Positions 1 to 8,290 of a stretch of 64,000 nucleotides of DNA are shown here, piece after piece. Positions within the stretch are counted from its first letter, which is position 1. Each line of letters opens with the position of its first letter. Origin of the DNA: RHKX01 sp963784885 (GTDB lineage: Bacteria > Actinomycetota > Thermoleophilia > Solirubrobacterales > 70-9); NCBI GenBank assembly GCA_963784885.1, contig CAWATA010000001.1, forward strand, positions 11,118 to 75,117. Direction: 5' to 3'. Position numbers and translations under genes: made by a program. The notes beneath the pieces are model-generated. The model was not told where the DNA came from and made no database searches. It was given only the letters and a program-made list of their open reading frames with translations.

Positions 1-1563
1 CAGAACCTGAACAAGTACACGCTGACCAAGGCGTGCCCGCATCCCGAGGTCGTCAAGGGCCCGCTGGACGAGAGCGTCTTCGCAGCCGGCTCCGACGCGA
101 AGGGCTTTCTGACCCGCTTCCAGCCGAGCATGGTCGAGGTGAAGCCGAGCGGGCGGCTGGTGACGCCCGCCGTCTGGGACCTTCACCTGCACCACGTCGT
201 CTGGCTTCCGCCCGGCGGCGGCCCGATGGCGGCGGGCGAGGAGAAGACGATCATCAGCCAGCGTCAGGGCTACGGCAGGGAGATGGACGCGACGGCCAAC
301 TGGGGCCTGCTCCACATGCTCCACAACCTGACCGCTCAGCCGAACCGGCAGGTGTATTTGACCTGGCAGATCGACTGGGTCCCGCAGACCGAGCCCGCGC
401 GCACCGACATTTCGCCGGTCCACGGCGCGTTCCTCAACGTCGCCAACGGCGGCGCCTACCCGATCTTCGACGCCGAGCGCGCTTTCGACGACGATGGGGA
501 CGGCAAGTTCACCTTCCCCGACGACGTCTCCTCCAACCCGGCCGACCCGAGCTACGAGGAGAGCGGCAAGATCAGCCCGCAGCGGTCCTGGACCGTTCCC
601 TCCAACTACACGGACGGCGTCACCCTGCTGTCTGCCGGCGGCCACCTGCACCCCGGCGGCCGCTATGTCGACCTGAAGGTGGCGCGCGACGGGCCCGACG
701 GGGGGACGGCGGCCGGCGACAACCCGGCCGAGGTCAAGCGGGTGTTCCGCTCCGACGCGCACTACTGGGAGCCCGCCGGGGCGGTGAGCTGGGACGTTGG
801 TCTGACCGTCGCCAGGCGCGGCTGGAGGATCCATCTCGAGCCCGGCGACACGATCTCGATCAGCGCCACCTACAACGTGCGCAAAGCTTCGTGGTACGAG
901 TCGATGGGAATCATGGGGGTCTACTGGACCCCGGACGACGACCCCAGGGCCCGCGACCCCTTCGAGGACCCGTCGGCGGTCCGGGCGATGCTCAAGAAGG
1001 GCGGAGCGCTGACCCACCGCCGGCTTCCCGAGAACATCGACACCGACGCGCGCAAGAACCTCAAGCTCCCCGACCCGCGCAAGCTGATCGCCGCGGGCCG
1101 TGCACCCGCCGGGGGAATCGACATCGACAGCTTCTTCGCCGAGGCCGGCGGCTTCTCGGCCGTGCCCGGCTTCCCCGCCAGCGAGATGCGCCCGCCGGTG
1201 ATCCGGCCCGGCGGGACGGTGACCTTCAACAACCAGGACGCGTATTCCGGCCAGCCGCAGGACGAACAGGTCTGGCACACGATCACCGCGTGCCGCGCCC
1301 CCTGCAACAAGGGCACAGGGATCGGCTATCCGCTCGCGAACGGCCCGGTCGAGTTCGACTCCGGCCAGCTAGGCTTCGCGACCGGCCTCAACAGCAACGT
1401 CACGACCGGCTCCGACAGCTACACGACCCCGCCCCTCGGCCGGCTGCCCCAGACGCGGAACGGCAAGCGGGTCAAGCGCGGCTCGACCTACACGTACTTC
1501 TGCCGTCTGCACCCGTTCATGCGGGGCTCGTTCCGCGTGCGCGGACCGCTCAACCGGGAGTAG
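1..1563 (+). CDS. Copper-binding (cupredoxin-type) exported protein, 5' end missing
   Basis: The reading frame is open from the first base, so the N-terminus and any signal peptide lie outside the window; the first internal ATG is at 130. The C-terminal 130 residues look like a blue-copper (plastocyanin-like) domain: TVTFNNQDA, then WHTIT, and near the end YFCRLHPFM, which supply a His and a Cys-x-x-His-x-x-Met as type-1 copper ligands. The upstream part has two His-rich stretches, LHLHHVVWLPPGG and GGHLHPGG, and a calcium-loop-like DDDGDGK. These His motifs recall type-2 copper monooxygenase folds, but that is only a resemblance. Oxidoreductase or electron-transfer role is inferred; the substrate is unknown. 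Confidence 0.7.
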   Translation, partial: QNLNKYTLTKACPHPEVVKGPLDESVFAAGSDAKGFLTRFQPSMVEVKPSGRLVTPAVWDLHLHHVVWLPPGGGPMAAGEEKTIISQRQGYGREMDATANWGLLHMLHNLTAQPNRQVYLTWQIDWVPQTEPARTDISPVHGAFLNVANGGAYPIFDAERAFDDDGDGKFTFPDDVSSNPADPSYEESGKISPQRSWTVPSNYTDGVTLLSAGGHLHPGGRYVDLKVARDGPDGGTAAGDNPAEVKRVFRSDAHYWEPAGAVSWDVGLTVARRGWRIHLEPGDTISISATYNVRKASWYESMGIMGVYWTPDDDPRARDPFEDPSAVRAMLKKGGALTHRRLPENIDTDARKNLKLPDPRKLIAAGRAPAGGIDIDSFFAEAGGFSAVPGFPASEMRPPVIRPGGTVTFNNQDAYSGQPQDEQVWHTITACRAPCNKGTGIGYPLANGPVEFDSGQLGFATGLNSNVTTGSDSYTTPPLGRLPQTRNGKRVKRGSTYTYFCRLHPFMRGSFRVRGPLNRE

Positions 1564-1721
1564 ACCCAGCCTCCGCCTCCTAGGCGCCGCGGACGTCCGC
1601 CAACCCGCTTGACAAGCGGTCGTAGCGAGAACCGATACGGACGGACCGCTTCTTTCCCTGAGAGTTCGGGTTCGGCCAGCGCCTCAGCGTCCGCTTGACA
1701 TCGTCGCGGCCACCGGGCCAG

Positions 1722-2843
1722 TCAGCACTCGAGCCTGATGGCAGCCGCATCGTTCTCGGCCAGCATCTCGGAAGCAAAGAGCGCGTTGGCGCCCATGGTC
1801 GCATACGGCTCGTCCGCCGATCCGACGGCAACGTTCACCGGCGGCTTCCGCGTGCTCAGCAGCTGCCAGTAGGCCTCGCCCGCCATCGCGGCGGGCAGGC
1901 CGCCAGCCCAGATCGCACGCATCGTCTCCACGTAGCTCGCGAGCGGCGAGCCCTCTGATGGCTTCACGGTGCGGATCAGGTTGTCGACGAAGCGGGTGTT
2001 GACCACGTAGGGGTTCACGGTCGCGACGCCAATGTTTGCGTGTGTCACCTCCGGCAGCGACCACCACGCGTTGGCGAAGGCCAGCAGCGCTCGCTTCATT
2101 GCCGTGTAGAAGTGCAAATAGGCGGTCGCGCCCGTCGCGACCAGATAGGCGTCAGCCGAGACCGTGAAGTACACGCGCGCATACCCGCTGCGCGGCAGGA
2201 GGGGAAGCATCTTCTGGGTCAGGGTTATGTGCCCGGTGTAGTCGGTCCTGATCCCCAGGTCGAGTTTCGCGAAGTACCTGCTCTTACGCCCCTTCGGCGG
2301 GACCACGGGGCCGATGATCCCGCGCCCGGCGTTGTTGATCAGGATGTCGACCCGTCCCGAGGCACCCAGGCGTCGCTTCAGCTTTCGGAGGAAGGCGTCG
2401 ATCGACTTCGTCTTCGCGAGGTTCAAGTCCAAGAGCGTGAACTGCGGCCGCGACCTGACGCTTGCGACATCGCGCGAGGTGCCGATCACCCGGACTCCCC
2501 TCGCCGCCAGCGCTTCGCCGGCGGCTCGACCGATGCCGGTCGACGCGCCGGTGATGACCGCGACCTTGTCTCGAAGATCAATCTCCGGTGCAAAGCTCGG
2601 CAACGGGTAGAACTGAGGATCGACGGTGACCCCGGTTGAGGCGACGGCCGTTTCAGCGAGCGATCCGCCTGCCAGGGCACTGGTGCCGATGTAGCCGGCA
2701 CCCAGCGCGGCCTGCTGCAGGAAGAGTTGGCGACGGGTCAGCCCACGGTGCCCGGTCTCGGGCGCACCCGCACCTAGCCGTGTGCTTCCAACTCCTCCTC
2801 GAGGCCAATCGGATGCGGGCGCCGGTCGCCCTCGGATGGTCAT
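1722..2843 (-). CDS. Short-chain dehydrogenase/reductase with Tat-like leader
   Basis: Classical SDR fold: the NAD(P)-binding motif TGASTGIG is at about residues 98-105, NNAG at 170-173, a serine near 229 and the catalytic YTAMK (Tyr246, Lys250). The first 90 residues are not part of the SDR domain. They contain LTRRQLF followed by a small-residue hydrophobic stretch, as in a twin-arginine export signal, which is unusual because most SDRs are cytosolic. No clear Shine-Dalgarno precedes the ATG at 2843, so the exact start is uncertain, but the twin-arginine segment is in frame and well formed. It runs convergent to the copper protein. Substrate unknown. Confidence 0.8.
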   Translation of the reverse strand: MTIRGRPAPASDWPRGGVGSTRLGAGAPETGHRGLTRRQLFLQQAALGAGYIGTSALAGGSLAETAVASTGVTVDPQFYPLPSFAPEIDLRDKVAVITGASTGIGRAAGEALAARGVRVIGTSRDVASVRSRPQFTLLDLNLAKTKSIDAFLRKLKRRLGASGRVDILINNAGRGIIGPVVPPKGRKSRYFAKLDLGIRTDYTGHITLTQKMLPLLPRSGYARVYFTVSADAYLVATGATAYLHFYTAMKRALLAFANAWWSLPEVTHANIGVATVNPYVVNTRFVDNLIRTVKPSEGSPLASYVETMRAIWAGGLPAAMAGEAYWQLLSTRKPPVNVAVGSADEPYATMGANALFASEMLAENDAAAIRLEC

Positions 2844-3317
2844 CGACCCGTTGTAGCCCGCGATCCGCGACGGCGCATCGGTAGGGCCTTCCGATCGTGT
2901 TCAGCGGGCACTGCCCATGCGCATTGGTGGTATGCCGAGCTTGACACGAGCCAGGCGCTGCGCTTCGCGCTTTCAGGCCCGAAACGGTCGGACGGACGTC
3001 GAGATGCACTTGCCGCAACGGCGGGGCAGCGGCGAGGTGTCAACGCGTCGCACCGTGGTCGCGCGTATGCCGATTCCAGCCCCGCGCAGATAGACAGGCC
3101 CCAGTCCGAGGCCCTCGAGGAGGCGCTGTCTCAGATCGGCGCCGAGCGGCAGGAGACCGAGGGCGAGGAGTTGATCAGCCAGCTCAGCCGGCTACCGGAC
3201 CTCACGGAAGCCCTGCGAAGGGGTCGGCTCAAACCCGCACCACTGGGTCGGCAGGGGACCATCGCGCATTGCGTCGGCGGCATCGGACGTCGCGCTGAAC
3301 GAGAGAAGCCCGCTTGA
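2778..3317 (+). pseudogene. Start-less open frame, possible gene remnant beside tRNA-Met
   Basis: The roughly 460 bases between the SDR gene and the tRNA hold no normal gene. On the plus strand one frame stays open for 180 codons (stop TGA at 3315-3317) but has no ATG, GTG or TTG in its first two thirds. Its C-terminal half reads like real protein, with DRPQSEALEEAL, ISQLSRLPDL and TEALRRGR, a charged helical pattern. I do not recognise the family. Open frames are common by chance at this GC content, so this may be a decayed gene, possibly left by an element that used the tRNA gene as its target, or nothing at all. Confidence 0.25.
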
Positions 3318-3330
3318 AAAGCGGGCTTCT
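3303..3330 (-). terminator. Terminator hairpin downstream of tRNA-Met
   Basis: A 12-bp perfect inverted repeat, AGAAGCCCGCTT and its complement around a four-base loop, lies immediately 3' of the tRNA on the minus strand. It is a typical rho-independent hairpin, although the T-tract is weak. Confidence 0.7.
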
Positions 3331-3334
3331 TGAA

Positions 3335-3408
<74 letters not shown>

Positions 3409-3548
3409 GCGGTTTTCGACAAGATAGCAACGTCGGCCGTTCGCGCATAGCGAAAAGGAGAAGTGCTGACGCGAGCCTTGCTCCGAATCGTAAAGACGTA
3501 GCCAGGGCGCCCGCGGTCGCCGATCCGCGAAGGTCTACGATCGCTGCC

Positions 3549-4478
3549 TTGCGCGTCGCCGCCATCGACATGGGCACGAACTCGACCCGGCTCCTCGTGG
3601 CCGACGTCGTCGACGGAACCGTCGAGGTGGTCAGGCGGGAGTCACGGGTGACCGGGCTCGGGCGCGGGGTCGAGATCTCCGGAAGCCTCTCGACCGAGGC
3701 GATCGAGAGCGTCTTCGCCGCGGTCGGCGACTACCTGGTCATCGCCGCCGACCTCGGTTCCGTCGAGACGTTCGCCTTCGCGACCAGCGCCGCACGCGAC
3801 GCCTCCAACTCCGAGGTGTTCATCGCCGAGCTACGCGAACGCTTCGATCTGCAGGCCCGTGTACTCAGCGGCGACGAGGAGGCGGAGCTGACCTACCTCG
3901 GCGCCCGCGGGTCCTGCGCCGACTGCGAGACCGTGATCGTCGACATCGGCGGCGGCTCGACCGAGCTCGTCGTCGGCTCCGGAGGCGAGCCGACGTTCAA
4001 CACCTCGCTCCAGCTCGGGGTGGTCCGCCACACCGAACGCCACCTCCACACCGACCCGCCGCAGACGAACGAGCTCGAGTCCCTGTCGGAGGACGTCAGC
4101 GGCGCCATCGACGCCGAGCTCGCCACCCACCCCGGGCTCAGCGCCGACCGCGGCGTCGCCGTCGCCGGCACGCCGGCGATCCTCGCGGCGATGGATCTCG
4201 GCCTCGAGCAGGTCGACCACGCCCGGATCGAGGGTCACGAGCTCGACCTCGAAACGATCCAGAAGCTGCTCTCACGGCTCTCGTCGCTGCCGCTGGCGGA
4301 ACGGCGAACGCTGCGCGGGGTCGACCCCGACCGGGCACCCACGATCGTCGCCGGCGTGATCATCCTGATCAAGACGATGCGCGCCTTCGCGCTGCAGCGG
4401 ATCAGCGTCTCCGAGCGCGACATCCTCTTCGGCGCCGCCCTGCGGGTCGCCGACCGGCACGCTTCAGCCACAGGCTGA
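3549..4478 (+). CDS. ppx: Exopolyphosphatase / pppGpp phosphohydrolase (Ppx/GppA)
   Basis: A 309-residue ASKHA-fold phosphatase. The phosphate-1 loop AAIDMGTNSTRLL is at the N-terminus, TSAARDASN and SGDEEAELTYLGA carry the conserved acidic residues, and DIGGGSTEL at about 132-140 is the second phosphate loop. The length matches short actinobacterial Ppx proteins that lack the C-terminal HD extension. The frame is open further upstream through the tRNA, so I place the start at the TTG at 3549, which begins the conserved core with no extra residues. The family removes terminal phosphate from polyphosphate or from pppGpp. In many actinobacteria it follows eno and ftsB; here it lies 24 kb away. 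Confidence 0.88.
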   Translation: MRVAAIDMGTNSTRLLVADVVDGTVEVVRRESRVTGLGRGVEISGSLSTEAIESVFAAVGDYLVIAADLGSVETFAFATSAARDASNSEVFIAELRERFDLQARVLSGDEEAELTYLGARGSCADCETVIVDIGGGSTELVVGSGGEPTFNTSLQLGVVRHTERHLHTDPPQTNELESLSEDVSGAIDAELATHPGLSADRGVAVAGTPAILAAMDLGLEQVDHARIEGHELDLETIQKLLSRLSSLPLAERRTLRGVDPDRAPTIVAGVIILIKTMRAFALQRISVSERDILFGAALRVADRHASATG

Positions 4479-4484
4479 GACCGG

Positions 4485-5111
4485 TCAGGGGGCGAGCCGG
4501 GTCCAGTTCCAGGGCCCGCCGGCCTCGCGCTCGTAGCGGAACCGATCGTGCAGGCGGCCGACCTGTCCCTGCCAGAACTCGATCTGGTCGGCCACGACCC
4601 TGTAGCCACCCCAATGCGGAGGCCGCGGGACGTCCTCCTCGCCGGGCCAGCGCTCCTCGATCTCGGCGACCCGGCGCTCGAGCTCCTCGCGATCCGGCAG
4701 CGGGCGGCTCTGCGGGCTCGCCCAGGCGCCGATCCGGCTCTCGCGCGGCCGGGAGGCGAAGTAGTCGTCGGACTCCTCCGCCCCGAGGCGCTCGACCGGC
4801 CCCCGGATCCGGACCTGGCGGTCAAGCTCGCGCCAGTAGAGGACGAGCGCGGCGGCGGGCCGGGCACCCAGTTGCTCGCCCTTCACCGACTGCTCGTTGG
4901 TGAAGAAGCGAAAGCCGTGTTCGTCGAACCCCTTCAGTAGGACCATCCTCGCGTCCGGCGCGCCGGCCGCGTCGACCGTCGCGAGGCAGACCGACTCCGC
5001 CAGCGGGACCTCCGCCGCCGCTCGCTCGTACCAGTCGCAGAACAGCGCGATCGGGTCGTCGAGCAGGTCGGCCTCGCTGAACGGGGGCATGTCGGGTCGG
5101 GGGTTCGACAT
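4485..5111 (-). CDS. pdxH: Pyridoxamine 5'-phosphate oxidase
   Basis: A 208-residue FMN enzyme that makes pyridoxal 5'-phosphate, the last step of vitamin B6 synthesis or salvage. Conserved features: DARMVLLKGFDEHGF and FFTNEQSVKGEQL in the FMN-binding barrel, RQVRIRGPVERL, SRPRESRIGAWAS, and the C-terminal WQGQVGRLHDRFRY that contacts the substrate phosphate. The start is the ATG at 5111 (MSNPRPDM); the frame upstream of it overlaps the divergent SRPBCC gene and has no family similarity. It is convergent with ppx, with only six bases between the stops. Confidence 0.93.
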   Translation of the reverse strand: MSNPRPDMPPFSEADLLDDPIALFCDWYERAAAEVPLAESVCLATVDAAGAPDARMVLLKGFDEHGFRFFTNEQSVKGEQLGARPAAALVLYWRELDRQVRIRGPVERLGAEESDDYFASRPRESRIGAWASPQSRPLPDREELERRVAEIEERWPGEEDVPRPPHWGGYRVVADQIEFWQGQVGRLHDRFRYEREAGGPWNWTRLAP

Positions 5112-5151
5112 CCCCCGGAACTCTACGTGCCCTCCCGATAGTCTGGCCGCC

Positions 5152-5604
5152 GTGGGAACCATCAGCGGTAGCTGGACAGTGGAGATCGACGCCTCGCTGG
5201 AGCGCGTCTGGACCGTCGCCGCCGACGTGCCGGCGTCGCCGGCGTGGCAACCGGCGCTGGAAGAAGTCGAGACGCTGGAGACCGACGACGCGGGCCGCGC
5301 CACGCTCGTCGATACCTCCTCCGACGCGGTCGTACGCAAGACCAAGCAGCAGCTGCGGTTCAGCTACGGCGAGCCGACCGCGATGAGCTGGGTTCAGATC
5401 AAGGGCGACGTGAAGTCGCTGGAAGGCTCCTGGGAGTTCGTCGAGCTCGCCGCCGAGCGGACCCGGGCGACCTTCGCCCTCGCCGTCGATCCGGGCCGGG
5501 TGCTCGGGTTGCTCCTTCGCGGGCCGGTCGAGGGCCGGGTCAAGGAGTTCCTGACCAAGGGCGCCGCCGAAGGGCTCAAGCAGCACGTCGAGACCCCCGG
5601 CTGA
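5152..5604 (+). CDS. SRPBCC (START-like) ligand-binding protein
   Basis: A 150-residue protein from a GTG at 5152. It opens with GSWTVEIDASLERVWTVAAD, the usual first strand and helix of polyketide cyclase/dehydrase-type SRPBCC domains, and ends with a long helix (VKEFLTKGAAEGLKQHVE) as the fold requires. These proteins bind hydrophobic ligands in a cavity, but the ligand cannot be read from the sequence. It is divergent from pdxH by 40 bases and four bases upstream of the thioesterase start, so the two are likely co-transcribed, which suggests a lipid or polyketide ligand (inference). Confidence 0.75.
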   Translation: MGTISGSWTVEIDASLERVWTVAADVPASPAWQPALEEVETLETDDAGRATLVDTSSDAVVRKTKQQLRFSYGEPTAMSWVQIKGDVKSLEGSWEFVELAAERTRATFALAVDPGRVLGLLLRGPVEGRVKEFLTKGAAEGLKQHVETPG

Positions 5605-5608
5605 CCGC

Positions 5609-6328
5609 GTGCCGATCGAGGTCTCCGGGCGGACGTTCACCGACCACCATCGGGTCGGCGCCGCCGACGTCGGCGCCGACGGGGGCGCCCACGTCTTCGC
5701 GATCGCTCGCTGGCTGCAGGAGACCGCGTTCGCCGACGGGCTCGACTCCGGTTTCGGCTCCGAGGCCTTCTGGATCATCCGCCGCCTCCGGCTCGAGATC
5801 TCCCGCCTCCCCGTCTTTCCGGAGGAGCTCGAGGTCATCACCTGGTGCAGCGGCAAGGCGAAGAGCGTCGCCGAGCGAAGCTCGACGATCGCCGGCGACG
5901 CCGGGGCGGCGGTGAGCGCCAAGGCGATCTGGGTCCACGTCGACCCCGAGACCCGCCTGCCGTCCCGCCTGCCGGAGGAGTTCGAGCGGATCTACGGACC
6001 GAGCGCCGCCGGCCGCCGGGCGCGGGCCTCGCTCCGCCATCCGCCCGAGCCGCCGGCGGAGGCCGAGCGCTTCGAGTGGTGGTTCGGAAGCTCGGCGATC
6101 GACCTCGCCGGGCACGTCAGCAATCTCTGGTACTGGCAGCCGGCCGAGGAGTTCCTCGACCTGCCGGGAGCGCCCGATGACGCGCGAGGCGCTCCGGTCG
6201 TTCTCGAGGCCGAGTTCCGTTCGGGAATCGGACACGGCCTCGCGATCGTGCACCGGTCGGAGCGAACGCTCTGGATCGCGGACGCGAGCGGAACCGTCGC
6301 CGGGACGCTGGCGATCGTCGCAGCCTGA
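5609..6328 (+). CDS. Acyl-ACP thioesterase family protein
   Basis: 239 residues from a GTG at 5609, four bases after the SRPBCC stop. It has the double hot-dog arrangement of FatA/FatB-like thioesterases: DHHRVGAADVGADGG begins the first repeat with LQETAFADG, WIIRRLRLEISRLP and EELEVITWCSG, and the second repeat has SAIDLAGHVSNLWYW, where the Asp/His/Asn positions of the active site are expected. The family releases fatty acids from acyl carrier protein. The gene abuts the convergent gene at 6329, and the two stop codons form TGATCA. Confidence 0.8.
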   Translation: MPIEVSGRTFTDHHRVGAADVGADGGAHVFAIARWLQETAFADGLDSGFGSEAFWIIRRLRLEISRLPVFPEELEVITWCSGKAKSVAERSSTIAGDAGAAVSAKAIWVHVDPETRLPSRLPEEFERIYGPSAAGRRARASLRHPPEPPAEAERFEWWFGSSAIDLAGHVSNLWYWQPAEEFLDLPGAPDDARGAPVVLEAEFRSGIGHGLAIVHRSERTLWIADASGTVAGTLAIVAA

Positions 6329-6610
6329 TCAGGCCTGGGCGCCGCGCACGGTGAACTCGACCCCGACCACACGCTCGCGCTCGCCGCTCGGCAGCGAGAC
6401 GTAGACGGCGCCCTCGCGCTGAAGCCGCTCCCGCGGCTCCATCAAAGCGATGCCGTGGAAGCGGTCGTCCTCGTCGAACAGCCAGACGTGCTCCTCGGGC
6501 GTCGGCTCCCGTCGCGCCGACGGCGCATCGTCGTACTTCGCATAGATGACGTCGCTGGAGGCGTCGTAGGTGACGTAGGCGAAGTTGTGGCGCCCGGCTC
6601 TCAGCCCCAC
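6329..6610 (-). CDS. DUF2283-like small protein
   Basis: 93 residues. The pattern VTYDASSDVIYAKYDD, then a short acidic turn WLFDEDDRFHGI and a final VVGVEF strand, resembles the DUF2283 family of small proteins of unknown function. It lies 24 bases downstream of the TPP enzyme on the same strand and may share its transcript. No catalytic motif is visible. Confidence 0.55.
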   Translation of the reverse strand: MGLRAGRHNFAYVTYDASSDVIYAKYDDAPSARREPTPEEHVWLFDEDDRFHGIALMEPRERLQREGAVYVSLPSGERERVVGVEFTVRGAQA

Positions 6611-6634
6611 CGGGGCCTCCGCGACGGAACCCGC

Positions 6635-8290
6635 TCAGGCAAGGACGGCCCGGCGCGGGTAGATGACGTCCGGATCGGTGAGGACGTTGACCAGCGACGG
6701 CTTGCCGGACGCGAACGCCCGCTCCAGTGCCGGCCGCAGCTGCTCGGGCTCGCGGACCAGCTCGCCGTGCCCGCCGAGCGCCTCGATGACCTGTTCGTAG
6801 GGGGTCTCGGGCTGAAGCTCGGCGGCGATCGAGTAGCCGTACAGGTACTCCATCGGATTCTTCTCGAGCGCCCAGATCCCGTTGTTGCCCATCACCCCGA
6901 CGATCGGCAGGCCGTGGCGGACCATCGTGTCGAACTCGAGCCCGCTGAAGCCGAAGGCGCCGTCGCCGAGCAGGAGGCAGACCTGGCGGCCGGGCTTGGC
7001 GCAGGCGGCGCCGATCGCCTGACCGGGACCGGCGCCGAGGCACCCGAACGGACCCGGGTCCATCCACGTCCCCGGCTCGAAGGTCTCGATGACGCGTCCC
7101 GCATAGGAGACGAAGTCGCCACCGTCGCCGATCACGATCGCATCACGGTCGAGGACCTGGCCGAGCTCTTCGTAGAGCCGCATCGGATGCAGCGGAGCGC
7201 GATCGTCGGAGCGGTCGCCGGACTCCGCGGCGCGCTTCTCGCTCTCCGATTCGCGGAGCCGGGCGATCCAGTCGGAGCGGTCGCCGGGATCGGCGGCCTC
7301 GGCGAGCGCGGCCAGCGTCGCGGCTACGTCCCCGACGAGATCGACGTCGGCGACCCGATTGCGCTCGAGCCGGTTCGGCTCGACGTCGACTCGGATCAGC
7401 CTCGCGTCCGGGCCGACCGCGGCGCCGAACCCGAGCCGGAAGTCGAGCGGCACGCCGACGACGATCGCGACATCGGCCTCGCCGAGGCCCATGCCGCGGG
7501 TGCGGCTGAAGGCGTTCGCGTGATCGGCGGGCAGACAGCCCCGGCCCATGCCGTTGAGGAAGACCGGGATCCCATGGCGCTCGGAGAGCTCGCGCAGCCG
7601 GTCCTCGGCGCCCGCCCAGTAGAGGCCGGTGCCGGCCATGATCGCCGGGCGCTCGGCGGCGGCGAGGAGCTCGGCCGCACGCTCGATTCCGGCGGCTGCG
7701 CCGGCCTCATTCCCGGCCGGAGCGGGAACCTCGGCGTCGGCATCCATGAAGACGACGTCGAGCGGATAGTCGAGGAAGGTCGGGCCGGTCGGCGACGCCG
7801 CTGCGAGATCGAACGCCCGCACGGTGGCCTCGGCGATCGCGTTCGGGTCCTTGACCGTCTCGGCCGACTTGACGAGTGGCGAGACGAACGGGAGGTGATC
7901 GATCTCCTGGAGGCTGCCGCTCCCCCACCGGCCCTCCGCGGCGCGACCGCCGAGGACGACGATCGGGGTGCCGTTGGCGGCGGCGCTGGCCATCGCGCTG
8001 ACGCCGTTTGTGACCCCGGGACCGGCGGTCAGCGCGCAGACGCCGGGGGTGCGGGTGGCCTTCGCCCAGCCCTCGGCGGCGAACGCGGCCGCCTGCTCGT
8101 GGCGGACGTCGATGACCTCGATGCCCTCCTCGCGGCAGCCATCGTAGAGGCTGAAGAGGTGGCCGCCCGAGAGCGTGAAGAGATGGGTGACGCCGCGCTC
8201 GCGAAGCGCCTTCGCGGCGAGCCGGCCGCCGTGCAGGGCGCCGGGATTCGCGACCCCGCCCTTGGCCTCAGTCTGCTGTCCGGCTGCCAC
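6635..8290 (-). CDS. Thiamine pyrophosphate enzyme (acetolactate synthase-like)
   Basis: 551 residues with the three domains of the ThDP decarboxylase superfamily: an N-terminal PYR domain with the cofactor-activating glutamate in HEQAAAFAAEGWAKA and the TAGPGVTNG loop, a central domain, and a C-terminal PP domain with LLLGDGAFGFSGLEF...GNNG, the Mg-ThDP motif. I place the start at the GTG at 8290, which overlaps the cyclase stop by 23 bases; the frame is open further upstream. The family includes acetolactate synthase, oxalyl-CoA decarboxylase and 2-hydroxyacyl-CoA lyase. With no regulatory subunit and no ilvC/ilvN neighbour, I would not call it ilvB. Confidence 0.82.
   Translation of the reverse strand: MAAGQQTEAKGGVANPGALHGGRLAAKALRERGVTHLFTLSGGHLFSLYDGCREEGIEVIDVRHEQAAAFAAEGWAKATRTPGVCALTAGPGVTNGVSAMASAAANGTPIVVLGGRAAEGRWGSGSLQEIDHLPFVSPLVKSAETVKDPNAIAEATVRAFDLAAASPTGPTFLDYPLDVVFMDADAEVPAPAGNEAGAAAGIERAAELLAAAERPAIMAGTGLYWAGAEDRLRELSERHGIPVFLNGMGRGCLPADHANAFSRTRGMGLGEADVAIVVGVPLDFRLGFGAAVGPDARLIRVDVEPNRLERNRVADVDLVGDVAATLAALAEAADPGDRSDWIARLRESESEKRAAESGDRSDDRAPLHPMRLYEELGQVLDRDAIVIGDGGDFVSYAGRVIETFEPGTWMDPGPFGCLGAGPGQAIGAACAKPGRQVCLLLGDGAFGFSGLEFDTMVRHGLPIVGVMGNNGIWALEKNPMEYLYGYSIAAELQPETPYEQVIEALGGHGELVREPEQLRPALERAFASGKPSLVNVLTDPDVIYPRRAVLA

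Noticed and set aside
33..1583. 516-residue Arg-rich frame overlapping the copper protein
   Set aside because: Low-complexity, Arg/Ala/Pro-rich translation typical of a shadow frame in GC-rich DNA; the other frame has clear copper ligands.
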